Source: Cyanophora paradoxa
Lineage: Eukaryota; Glaucocystophyceae; Cyanophorales; Cyanophoraceae
Length of the DNA: 64,000 nt
Direction: 5' to 3'
Assembly: GCA_004431415.1 (NCBI GenBank)
Contig: QPMI01000057.1
Location: 1-64,000, forward strand
In this document: in pieces, positions 20,307 to 31,300 of the stretch
How the letters are laid out: the number at the start of each line of letters is the position of its first letter
Numbering within the stretch: the first letter of the stretch is position 1
Position numbers and translations under genes: made by a program
The notes under the pieces: model-generated
The model's database searches: none
What the model saw: the letters and a program-made list of their open reading frames with translations, nothing else
Told to the model about the DNA's origin: nothing

Positions 20307-20358
20307 TCCCAAGTCCCAAGTCCCAAGTCCAAGTCCCAAGTCCCAAGTCCCAGGTCCC
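20307..20358 (-). repeat. Third GGGACTT-type array, about 7 copies
   Basis: Reads CCCAAGT on the plus strand with one shortened unit. It is preceded by TCCAGACTCTGATTCCAACT, a variant of the flank seen at 18225-18250. It lies 55 bases upstream of the 20250 start codon, just as the first array lies upstream of the HNH start. Confidence 0.9.
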
Positions 20359-20504
20359 ATTTTTCTCCCATTTCAGTCCGAGATTTTGCCCAAGTCCAAA
20401 TCCGGGCCCGGGATTCGAACCCTCGTTTTCGGTCGATTTCACGCGTGAAAAACGCACTTTTCGGCCTTTTCCGATTTTTCCTTTCTCGCGATCGCAGAAA
20501 TGCC

Positions 20505-20605
20505 CCCGATCTCGAAATCGCGATCGAAAAGGGTCGCGATCGGGAGAAAGTCGCGATCACCAGGGTCGCGATCGGGTCGCGATCGCCGCGATCGCCAGCC
20601 TCGGA
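20505..20605. repeat. Cluster of TCGCGATCG / CGCGATC palindromic motifs
   Basis: Within 100 bases the self-complementary core CGCGATCG or TCGCGATC appears about seven times, at irregular spacings of 9 to 20 bases. It marks the end of recognisable viral sequence. Iterated palindromes of this kind can bind replication initiators, but could equally be simple-sequence expansion. Confidence 0.7.
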
Positions 20606-22308
20606 GGGGGTACCCCCACAGCTGTTGCGGCGGTTATAAGAACCTCCGCAATCCAAGCGTCACTTCCGAGTCTCGAGCTCTCGGAGTTGCCTTTTCGCGT
20701 TTGGCCCATTGATGGCCCTCCTATATATCTATATATAGCTAACACCGAACACTTACAAGTCTCAGCGCTAGCTACCCAGACAACACGTGTCGCGTAAACC
20801 CTATATTATAGCTACGATCAATTTTTGCCTGCAGCTGGCCTCATGCGCAGCCAGCCGCTGAGCCCCGAATTTCGAGCCCCCGCTGAGCCGCGACGGGCAC
20901 GCGCAGCGTCTTCAGCGATATAGCATCGCATCTGTGGTAGGTTTGAGCGCTGCCGGCATGCATCTGAGTGCCCGAGCTGGCGCCCGCGCGCTCGACGGGC
21001 GCGCGTCCAGGGCAGCGCGCGCGCAGCCCGCCCGGCCACACGAACCACTTGTATGTATGATACAAAGACCTCTTACGCTACTAGCTCGCCGGCGCCGCGC
21101 CCCGGGCTCCTGTTCGCTATGCCAGGATCGGCTGCCAGGGACTGCCTGCCTGGCCGCTGCCATGCCTGGTGCATGTGCCTACGTATTTGTTCCACCAAGG
21201 AGCGCCCCGCTCGCCGCCCCCTGCCTTGCACCATGACCATATACAACAATCCCTCCGGGATTTGAAGCAAATGCTCCTAGGGGGGGTGCACACCAAGGGC
21301 CCTGACACCAGATCAAGGACCGGTCTGGGGCAGCTCGCGCGAATGAATTAGCTATAGTTGGCGCCGGCTGACTTCTAGCATTCGGACAGTGTCGCGGGCG
21401 ATGGCAAGACCAAGTCTGGCTAGAGCTTGGCCGGCGCCGGCTGGCCCAGTGGCCAGTGGGCCGGGCGTGGTCGCGGGCCGCGGGCCAGGAGCCGGCTAGG
21501 CGTGGCCGGTCGCGACTTGGCTTGGTGACTTTCGGGCGCAGCCGAATGATTTTCGGTGCAGCGGTTGTTGGGGTTCGGAACCCAAGTCGGAACCCAATTC
21601 AGGATCCTAGCTATATATATATATATAGAACCGTGAAACTTGAAAGTCCTAGAAAATACTTGATCATGATAGTTTGCAACGCGGGTTTAGGGCTAGTATA
21701 AGTAGCCGCTGACCTGCCAAAGTTGTCATTCTTTGTGAGGCGCACAGCCTCGAAATACTATATAGCTAGCAGCGAAACTCTGCCTCTCTGCGGCTGCACC
21801 TTGCCTTTGCAATTTGCAATTGGGAGGGCCTTGCATTGCACTACTAGCTGGGATCGTATCTCAGGTCTGTTATTAATCTGTTATTAGGCCTCTGGTTAAA
21901 ACCCCTAGACTATATCTGGGCCTTGCCCGGATTTAACCAGACGCTTAATAACAGGAATCAAAAAAGCAAGTCCGGATCCGCGGTGCTACAAGTGTGGGAT
22001 GTTCATTGTGGCTGCCAAGCTTCGCAGCCCATCAGCATAGTGGCTGGCCAGGCCCCCTGAGGAGAGTATAAGTAATGCGCCTCCCCACGAACACTTCAGC
22101 TAGCTATAGAACACTTGCTAATCTCAGCTAGCCAAACATCGCGATCACGTAAAAGAGTGCGGCATCGTGTCTCATTAACGTTGCAGCAGTCGTCGACGTC
22201 CCCCCCCCCCCCCCCCCCCCTCCCCCTCCCCCCCGGGGACGCGGGACGCAATTGTGTACCCCCCTCGAGGGATTTGGGGCGAGAGAAGAGAGGGGGAGCC
22301 TGCTCTAT
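20606..22308. other. Host intergenic region with TATA-like clusters
   Basis: No open frame is convincing. Composition changes sharply from the viral part: AGCTAGC and TATATA runs appear (20715, 21608, 21764). Three TATAAG boxes lie near 20635, 21699 and 22067, two of them followed within 60-120 bases by CGAACACTT. A copy of the CCCCTGAGGAGAGTA arm seen in the 39.8-kb element lies at about 22050. A C-run of 20 (22201-22220) precedes the 3' end of the importin gene. Small non-coding transcripts are possible but unproven. Confidence 0.5.
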
Positions 22309-25300
22309 CTAGGCTGTGGGTGCGCCGGATTCCCTCTTCTCCTTCTCCTTCTCCTCTCTCCGTTCTTGAGCTTTGCTGCGGGACACAGTCGGAAGGGGCA
22401 TACTCAAGAACATGCCAGTCTGCAAATGCAAGCCATCAAACAAAACGTACTTCAGAAGATGTTGTATGCGGGCTTGTTCCTCAGGCGTAAATGATGTGGT
22501 AGCAAGAACACCAGTGGCTTGCAGTTCTGCGCACAGTCCATGGACATGTGTAAGTTTGAGCACCTCGTGGTAGAGCCAGGGGCAGGATCTGGAAGGGCAG
22601 GAACCTTGTAGAGTGTCGGCGAAGTACACTAGCTCATCCACATCATCAATTGGTGTGCTGTAGTCCACATCATCCTCCTCATCAAGCTCATCGCCATCAT
22701 CTCCGCCTTCAGCATAGGCCTTTGCCTTCACACAAGACATATCAGTTCAAAAAAAATCCAGAACCATAACAGCATGGGCACACTCGTTCTTCCAGCATAC
22801 GCAGATACGCCTCGTCCTTCTCACTAACCTCGTCTTCGTCATCATCGAGCTCCTTGTCGGAGTTCCTGACGAGGACATTAAAAGGGCTGAGAAACCAAAG
22901 AAATGGGCATGCACTTACCAATCCTCTTCATCAGGATCGCTTCCATCGTGTTCCTCTCCACCTTCCTCTTCAGCTGCTTTTTGATGATCTTTCGTGCGCT
23001 TCAGACACACAATGAGGAAATGATTGATCGGAATCGTTACCATCACGTTGCTTTACGATGGCTTCTGACAGCCTGTCATCCATCAGCCGTCAGTGGCAAA
23101 CGACCAGCTCACAGAGGAGAACAGAAGTCTTCAGCACACTTGATCACTGCTTCGAAGATATGCTTGTGGCCTGCCTGTACTGCCGCAGGAAGCTGTGAAG
23201 CGGGAATCTGCATATGAAATTCAGAGATGTAAAAAACCACAGGAAAACGTTCAAATACCTTCAGAAGGGTCACCAAGCCTATAATTGCTATTTTTTTATC
23301 ATGTAAGCGGACAAACTTGTCCAGCAGCTGGAACCATGCATAGAACACCTGGTAAATGTCAGTGCACTGGAGCTTTCACCAAAATGTAGAGTCATTTACC
23401 TCGCTTGTGCATCCTAGGCTCTCAAGTGCGGAAAGGCAAATAACAGGATTGTAGTACAGGGCATTCGATATCTGCATCAGCGGGTATTAATATGGAACTT
23501 CTCAGCAACGGACGAATGGACAAGCTTGCCTGCTCCAGAAGGAGAACCTGCGAGGACTGGCTTAGAAACGTTCCATGAAGGATCAAATAATCAACTTACC
23601 TTCAAGGCGACGCTCCGTGCTGTCTGCAGGCGAGCAACGCATATCTGGACGAACTGAGGAACCCATGCGTCTATTTTGCCCCTGGGAAAAGTTCGTTATG
23701 ACTCGAAAGACAAGAGCTGAACGATCGGGCACACTTGCAATTGTGAAGGACAGATTCAACAAGCTTGCATGCTTCTCGGCATTCGGTCTCGCCTCCGTCA
23801 TCACGTTCCATCACCTGAAAGGTCTTCAGACAAAAAGGGCATTCAGAGCAGAAAAGGGAAAACCTTCTTGCAGAGATCGAAGATCATGGCGATGTAATTA
23901 TTCTGAGAATGGATCACGAACATGCAGACAAAAGAAGCGGGCTAGGCCAAGGAACCTGAGGAGACACGAAGCTATCTGGATCCCGAGAAATGAAGTTGTC
24001 GATTGGAGGGACCAAGTTCGACAGGTAGTCCCAGCCCCACTCGTGGAAAGCCGCGCAAATCATTCCGAATACCTGAATGAGGCGCGAATTTACTTTTTCC
24101 TTACCATTTACGGTGGGGCCAGCGAACCTGCCAGAGTCCGGGAGAAATTTTGGGCGAGAAGTAAGTCAAATACGAGATCGACTCCAGGACCTGCACCCCA
24201 ACAGTTTCAGAAGGGAAATAGGATGGCGGTGATTGAAGGGATCGCCGGGACCTCTTCAAAGTACTCCACTCCAGCCGGCTTCAGCATGTGTGCGATCAGT
24301 GGCAACATAGCCGCCTCCATTGCAGGGTAGAGATCTGGCCGTGCGTGGACGCTTTGCATGGTAAGATTAATGGCCCGCATACAGCCCATGGCCTGTCAAG
24401 GCATTAGTCTGCAAAAAAAGGGGGATTTTGCGAAGGAGATTTCGCAAACATGCACCGCAAGACCGCTCTCCTCATCCTGCAACGAGGTGAAGATTAGGCA
24501 AAGCCAAGGTCCCTGTCGGCAAGGCATTGCACCTCCTCATCCGCAGATGCCATTCTTAAGAACGCTTCTGCCAGCCTCCCAACAACTTGCACTGCATACG
24601 GGGCCATTGCATCACCATACTGCTCGATGAACACCTGAAGGAACGTCAGGCGACAGAAATGCCCAGAGATCTGAGAAGCTCATGCCTCAAGTGTCGACAC
24701 GAGGTCCTCATTATCGATGTCGTCCATGAGCTGGCGGTGGATCTCAAACGAAGAGAAAAGCGGCCTGCAGAAAAAGCACCTTGAACAACATGTCAAGTAC
24801 GTGCGGAAGAGCGGGCTTCAGGTGCTCCACTGTCTTCTCATTCTCAACGAGGGCCTTCAGAGCGACGGCCGCCTCGACACGCACAGGGAGCTCCGCGTCC
24901 TGATTAGCTGGATAAGTGACAAAACATTCTCGTAGCTTCGCGGGTGGCAAGACCTGCAAACGGGAGAGGACACAATCGATTGTCCGCGCGAAATTCGTGT
25001 CTACAGAAAACTCCAGATCGGCATACTGTGACAAGGCTAGAAGATCAAGGTTCGATGAATTACGTGAAACACAGAGCAAACCTGTCCCACAACCCAGCAT
25101 GCTTTGGCGCGAAGAAGACCATTCGGACTGTCGAACTGAAGCCCTGTCATTTGCCAATTTCTTAAAGCCACTAAGGGCGCACCTCTGGAAGCACATGCAT
25201 CATCAGCATGGGCTCAAGCCACCCCTGGTAGGTTTTCTGCGACACAGAAGTAAGGGGCCGGAACATGGAGACGCAAAACTGGAACGAGGCGACCTTTGTT

Positions 25301-27436
25301 TTTAGCTTGTCGTAAAGGGCCCCAATGCAAGATAAAGCACCGTACTTTTCCCGCCCGTTACGCTGCTCTTGTGGAGTTGCATTATACCTGCGATCGACAA
25401 ACTTGACCACAAAAAGGCAAGGGCGAGAGCAGAAGGAACGGCAATATTGAAGTGCTCATACCTCGTGAGAGTGTTCACCAGAAACGTGCAGAGAGGGTCG
25501 AGGCAATCCTTTGCACGACTCCTGGCCAACTTCAAGAGAAGATTGACCGCAGCCGTCCGCGGACTGTAGAAATCCTCGAGCACATCTTCACAGCAATCAC
25601 AAATGCTCACTGGACACTTCAACCATGAATGTGTACCGTATTGCTTGCGAACATATTCAGCTGGATCTTCACGCCAGAGAGTCTCGTCGGCGGAGTCGTA
25701 GCACAAAAGCGGGAAGACGACCTTCGAGGAAATCACACAAGAAAAATACGATATACGCAGTGGGTGCACTTGAAAAAGGATGCCCTCAAGATGCGGCTTC
25801 AAAAGCTTGTACATCGCTGACGATCCGACTCTGGCGTGCAAGGAAACTAAGAACAGACGACACGAAAAAAATCACGATCCCCATAGAAGAACGCACGATG
25901 TCTCAATGTACGAAAGTGCGAGATTCAGCACCCTAGGTGGGACGTAAACGCCGTTCTGCAGGCCACTTGCCATCTGCAGGCAAGCCTGCAAGATTCGACC
26001 CGCCCTGCAGCGCATCAGCGACTGGAACCGCAGGACGAGGATATGATGCACCAGTGGCCTGTAAAATAAACAGAGAACTCCTTCAACGCTTGCGCTCGAT
26101 CAACCTTCTGGGACACAAGCTTCGGGTTCCCAAAGCGCTGAGCCGCACCGAGTGAGAAACTTAAACGAAACGTGAGAAACTTAAACGAAGAGGGCCTCAC
26201 CGTGAAGATTCTGTCAAATATGTGCCCAATCCACTTCTTGCACTTCCACCACGGCCAGTTCGGAAGCTCTGCGACATCTTGAGGCATTCCTTGCCTGCAA
26301 AACCATCAGCAAGGCATCTCTGCGAGCAGCTTGTACGGACGTTGGCACAGGCTGCTCAAAGAGCGACAGAAGGCATGTCATCCACGCATCCACATGGGCA
26401 GGCTGAAGCATGTAGAGAGGTACGACAAGCTACAAAAGGAACAAAAAAAATCGAGCTGAGCATTGGCTACGAAAGCTTAGGCGCTGCTGGAATGCACCTG
26501 CGTGCAGCTCCAGTAAATTTTGCAGATGAGCTTCTGCATCTCTGCCGCCTCTACGGTCTGCAGAGTGCGGAGGTACTGGAACAACTGCTCGTCAACGAAC
26601 TCAGGTGAGCCCAAAGATGTCGCAAACACCCACACGAGAATACTAACCTGGAGAAGGACAGGGAATGTGACATTCACGAGCTCCTCAACCGGTCCACGCT
26701 GCTCAGAGGGCTTGTATCTGCGCTCATATGACACACTGACACATGGATGTGCACAGGCCCAAGCAGAAAAGTCGGCCACGCACTCGTACTTCTTCGCGAG
26801 CACGCGCAGCGCTAACAGCGCGCCGTAGCAGCGTTGCGGATCATTCGAGTGAATGTTCTGCAGTATACCTGGGACGAGGGACGGCCAGCGCTCCGGGAAG
26901 TCTGCGTTGGCTATGGTGCGAAGCGCGACCGCCACCTGCACCCTGTCCTGCAACGTAAGGGGGATCGCGAGGGCGGCGGCGCGTGCTGTGTGCACCTTAC
27001 CAACGGATGCGCATAGATCAGCGCCTCCAGAATGTTGTCGCGCACCGCTTGCTTGTCGGCATCCGATAGCTTGGGCGCCTTGCCGTCCTCCAGCTGCGCG
27101 GCCGGCAAGTAGGCGGTTGTTGGTGATGCGCATTCGTAAGCGCACGCTCCAGCAGGGGCTCGCACCTCTTCCTCCCACTCGCGCGAGATCACGTTCTTGA
27201 AGTAGATCGTACCGGCTTGTCTAATATGGATAGAGACATCGTTCGATACCACGAGTCCGAACAGCTGCACCAGGTAGCCGGGGGATCCCTCCATCTGCGC
27301 GACGGATCAACCGCGATCGTCGCGCTGCTGGCAGGCTACGTCTACGGCGGCGCACGTTCTTGAGCTCCTGCTCCGCTGCATGACGCTCCGACTCATTGGC
27401 TGAGAGCGTCGCGGCAAGCGCCGCAGCAAGCGCCAT
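22309..27436 (-). CDS. Importin-7/8-like nuclear import receptor (multi-exon)
   Basis: Importin-beta family receptors carry cargo through nuclear pores and release it on RanGTP. Exon 1 begins MALAAALAATLSANESERHA at 27436. The next exon holds GYLVQLFGLVVSNDVSIHIR and AGTIYFKNVISREWEEE, the N-terminal Ran-binding (IBN_N) repeat. Later exons carry VAVALRTIANADFPERWPSL and LRVLAKKYE, then many HEAT-like helices. The acidic segment DELDEEDDVDYSTPIDDVDE near 22660 matches the acidic C-terminal part of importin-7. The last exon ends KEKEKRESGAPTA with the stop at 22309. At least fifteen short introns with GT-AG borders are implied. I did not resolve every exon, so the span is reliable but not the full splice pattern. 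No frameshift was noticed. Confidence 0.8.
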
Positions 27437-28080
27437 GAGCTGGCTGGTGTGATCAAAGTCGAACTATGATCGAAGTACCCCTCGCGCTCTGCCGAGTCAG
27501 TGCCGACCTAACGACGTCGACCGCCTGCACGTCTGTCTCACATGATTACAGACGAAAAGAACATGTGTTTTCCATAGCGAACACACTGCGACCTGCAGGT
27601 CATTGGATGCGTATGCGGGGCAGGCGCGCCTCCTCGTCTGTCGATCACAGTCGAAAAGAACAGTGCGTTCCATCGCGCATACGCTCTGACTGCAGCCCAT
27701 ATACGCGCGCAGGTGCGCTGCGCTCTGCAGCTGATCATCGGATCATGACTCAGTGACGTGAGGGGCAGCTGCCCTGATCACTTGATCACTGAGTCATGCC
27801 ATGATGATCTGGGTTTTGATTCGGGCTTTGATTTGGATTTGATCATCATGGCATGAGGCTGGGTTTTGATTCGGGCTTTGATCACTGAGTCATCATGGCA
27901 TGATTTGGATTTGATCATGAGGCCGTGCTTTGATTTGGATTTGAGGCTGGGCCCCGAGCCACAGTCCAATTTTTGTGGCGTCGTTCCGGCCTCACGTGGC
28001 GCTGACCGCAGACCACTGGCCATGGCTTTGCTAGATACCGCGATTGTCACGTCAAAATTAGATGCAAGAAGCGTCATTTC
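27437..28080. repeat. Intergenic region with degenerate TTTGATTTGGATTTGA repeats
   Basis: Upstream of the importin start, then at 27780-27955 interspersed copies of GGGTTTTGATTCGGGCTTTG, GATTTGGATTTGATCATG and CACTGAGTCAT. Similar TTTGATTTGGATTTG words recur at 36630-36740 and 37805. The part at 28020-28065 (GGCTTTGCTAGATACCGCGA) recurs at about 52105-52150. No gene seen. Confidence 0.6.
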
Positions 28081-28109
28081 CCCACGTACCCCCCGCGAGT
28101 TCTCTCCTC

Positions 28110-28245
28110 CATCGCTTGCTTTCGATCGCTGCACCCTCAAGTGGATCCGGAGTTCAAGGTTCTGACGGCAGATCGCAAGGCCGGAAAGCCGTTCGGGTCG
28201 GTCTTCCCGCACCTTGCTCGCCTCGAGCTTCCGGACCTCGTCTCC
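28110..28245 (+). pseudogene. Truncated copy of the argC first exon
   Basis: Read on the plus strand this gives [20 protein letters not shown] and HLARLELPDLVSV, almost identical to the N-terminal region of ArgC encoded at 39200-39300 on the minus strand. A 6-base insertion (GATCCG) breaks the join before EFKVL, and nothing of the rest of argC follows. It sits about 90 bases upstream of the LRR gene start, so it may have been carried there with a promoter or by a repeat. Confidence 0.85.
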
Positions 28246-28335
28246 GTTTTCTCGCTCAACGCCCCCGCCCTCCGCCGCCCCGTCTCCCCGCTTCGTCAAA
28301 CGACTATCAGCCGCGCGTAGCTAGCCGGAAGCCCG

Positions 28336-31300
28336 ATGATGGAGCTGGCGGGAGAAGAAGGCGCGAGCTCGAGCGGCCGCAGCTCTGGAACGGGCGAATC
28401 GCCCGGCGCTCCGTCGAGTGGGGTGCTTTGGATGACTCCTACGCTCCTCTCCAACGCCTTGCGCCTCGCCGGCGTTGGCGCTCCCGCCCAGCTTCGGAAG
28501 CTCAATCTTGACGCTACGCGCGGGCGAATCCCGGTCATCGAGGGCCTCGAGGCCTTCACCGGCTTGGGTGCGTGCTCTTCGAACATAGCTAAACCTAGCT
28601 TTTTACATAGCTAGCTGCGTGCTGGAACCCGGCCTTCCCTGCGCCGGCCTGGAAGCCTGTGTGAGGGGGGAGAAACTCGATTCGATTTGGGGGCTAAAGG
28701 GAACTGATTTCCACACGCAGAGGAAATTTTCCTGCAGAACCATCGAATTCAGGCCATCGGCGGGCTGCGGTTGTGCGCAAATTTGAAAATCTTGGACCTT
28801 ACCAACAACGAGATCGTAAATATTACGGGACTCGACACGTGCGTAAAGTTGGAGGTGCTTCGGCTCAATTCGAACAAAATCGATCGGCTTCCAAGAGCTC
28901 TCTCGGCTCTTCCTCGACTTCGCGAGCTCCGTCTTGCAAGTACGTATTTTAGTCCAACTTTCGTCCAACCTTAAATTTCGTCCACAGAGAATCAGATCTC
29001 GGTCCTCAAGGATTTTCATCATCTGCAAGGCCTTTTAAATCTCGCGCAACTTAGCGTTGCGGAAAACCCGGCGACATCGCTGCCGCACGCACGGGAGTTC
29101 CTGGCCTACCACTTGCGCTCACTGGATTCGCTTGATGGAATTCCTTTCGATAGCTCAGAACGGGCGGCAGCGGCAGCTCGCTTCGGTCGGGAGGAAGTAG
29201 AAGAGCTTACTGTCAGGCTCTCCTCCTCGGAAGCTGCAGTTAAAAAGCTCCAGGCAGAGCTTGAGTCCATGAGGCGAATCGCCGAAACCCGGCAAGAGGA
29301 GCTAAACCGCGCCTCGCGCGACGCAGAGGTCGTTCGCGCCGATCTTGAGGTCGCCCGCGCGGCCCTAGAAGCGAAAACTCGTCTCGTGCGCCTCACTCAT
29401 ATTTTTTTGCGCCTCAACTCATACTTTTCCGGTGCCGTAGCTGGAGGCGGGTGCCGAGGAACTCGCGCGGGCGCGGAGGGAGCTTTACGACGCCAAGCAG
29501 GAGTGCTCTCTCACAGCAATTGAGCGCGACGCTGCGGTGGTGCCGTCCTCGATGGCGGCGTCCGCCTGCCTTCGCTGCGTCGCCGGCCTCGATGCGTCGC
29601 TTGGGGCCGGGAATGCCGAGGCGCGAGTCGCTGCGATCGAGGGGCGCCTCGAGGTCCGCGTTCGAACAGCGCACAGTTGGCCTTCCCATCACGCTCCGCC
29701 CACCGAGCAGGTCCTGGCCGGACGAGCCGCCGCTGCGGAGAATGCTCGAGCCTCCCTCGCAGCCCGCCTCGCCCGCACGGACCGAGCCCTTTTGGCGTCG
29801 TCCCTCCGCTCCTCGTCCGCCCCCCCCCCCCCTCCCCCCCTCCCCCACCCCCATCCTCCCTCCCCAATCCGAACCCGGCGGCTCAAAATAACAGCGACGC
29901 AGCGTGTTTGAGGACAAAGGGGCGCTAAAGGCCTACTGGGTCGATGAGTCAGGGCAGAGCCCGCTGCACAGATCGCCGAACGAGAGCGAAGCGTGGGAGG
30001 CGCCGGACGAGAGCGGCGAGGCGGCAGGCGAGCTCAGTGTCGATCTGTCCGCGATTCAGCGCGAGATGGAGGCCCTTTCTGCCTCAAGCTCCTCGGGGGA
30101 AGGAGCCTCTGCCTCCGGTCAGCTCGCCCGTCTGGATGCCCGCCGTGCTGCTCTCCTCGCCAGCTTCGAGCGCCTGCTCGGCGAGCCCGTGTCCGACTCG
30201 CCCACGCTCCCGCCCCGCCTCGAGGGGGAGCAGGGAGAGCTCTCGCGCCGCATCGCCGCCGCAGAGGAAGAGCTCGTCGGCACGGCGCGCTGCTCCTCGC
30301 CCTGATGTCACTCGCCGCAACTCTCACGCCCCGCGCAGGAGGCCGAGGCCCTTGGCCTGTGTGCGGAGCGCGATGCCCTCCGAGCCTACATGGCTCTGCG
30401 CTCCCGGGACCCTACCTCGGCTCCGGGAACAGAGGTACGCTGCACCCTTTCATCCGCGTCTCTGGCGTCTGAACTTCTGCAGGTTGGCCACAAGATCTCC
30501 ATTCGCAAGGGCCTCGCGGCCATCTTCTCCGAAGCGGGACAATTCGCATCCCCCACAGCCCGCGGGCCCCCTCCGTCGGTGCCGCACCGGGACGCCGGGG
30601 CACAGACGGAGGAGGGGGCTGCGGGACAAGACCGCGCGCAGCAAGCGCAGGTGTGAAAGACTTTTTCCACCCCCGCGGACAACGCCAACCGGGCCTCGCA
30701 GGAGCTTCTTCTCGAGGCTCTGCAAGACCGCGTAGGAGAGCTGCTCCAGGCGAATGAGAGGTTGGAAACGGCCCGGCTGGCGGCGGAGATGGCAGCCTCG
30801 TCAGCGGCGGCTCGCGCGACAGCGCTTGAGCAGCGTATGACGACGTTGCAAGAATGGCTTGGCCGGCTCCGTCGCACCGGTCCCCACGCCGATGGTAGCG
30901 AGGCGCGCCCGTCAGCTCGCGGTGGGCGTCGCGCGCAAAGCCGTGAGGTGCTCGCAGGGGGTCAAGGCAGGAGGCGTTGCGGGGGAGTTCGAAGGCAGCT
31001 CGCGGTTACTTGAAGCGGATTTACGCACCTTTGCCTACTTGCCGTGCGACCCGCTGGCCCCACACCGCGCGGCCCTTCGCGAACCGTTGGATCCGCAGAC
31101 GTGCAGTGAGCGCCGCTGCGAGGGAGGCGGCGGAGGAAGTGTCGTGCGGGTCGTCCGAAGTTCGGGCCATCCTTGGCGAGCTCGACGGCGAGGCTAGCTA
31201 TGCCACGTCATCTGCGGAACTTCGGGCCGCTCTCGTCCGCGCGGAACAGATGGAGGTCCCAACCTCCCCTTTCGGATGGCGGGGGGATTTGAGGAGTTGG

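Noticed and set aside
17694-20358. CRISPR array
   Set aside because: The 7-base units are contiguous without spacers; the genome is eukaryotic and no cas genes are present.
20395-20425. A tRNA gene on the minus strand
   Set aside because: Only the T-loop word is present; the upstream 60 bases form no anticodon or D arm.
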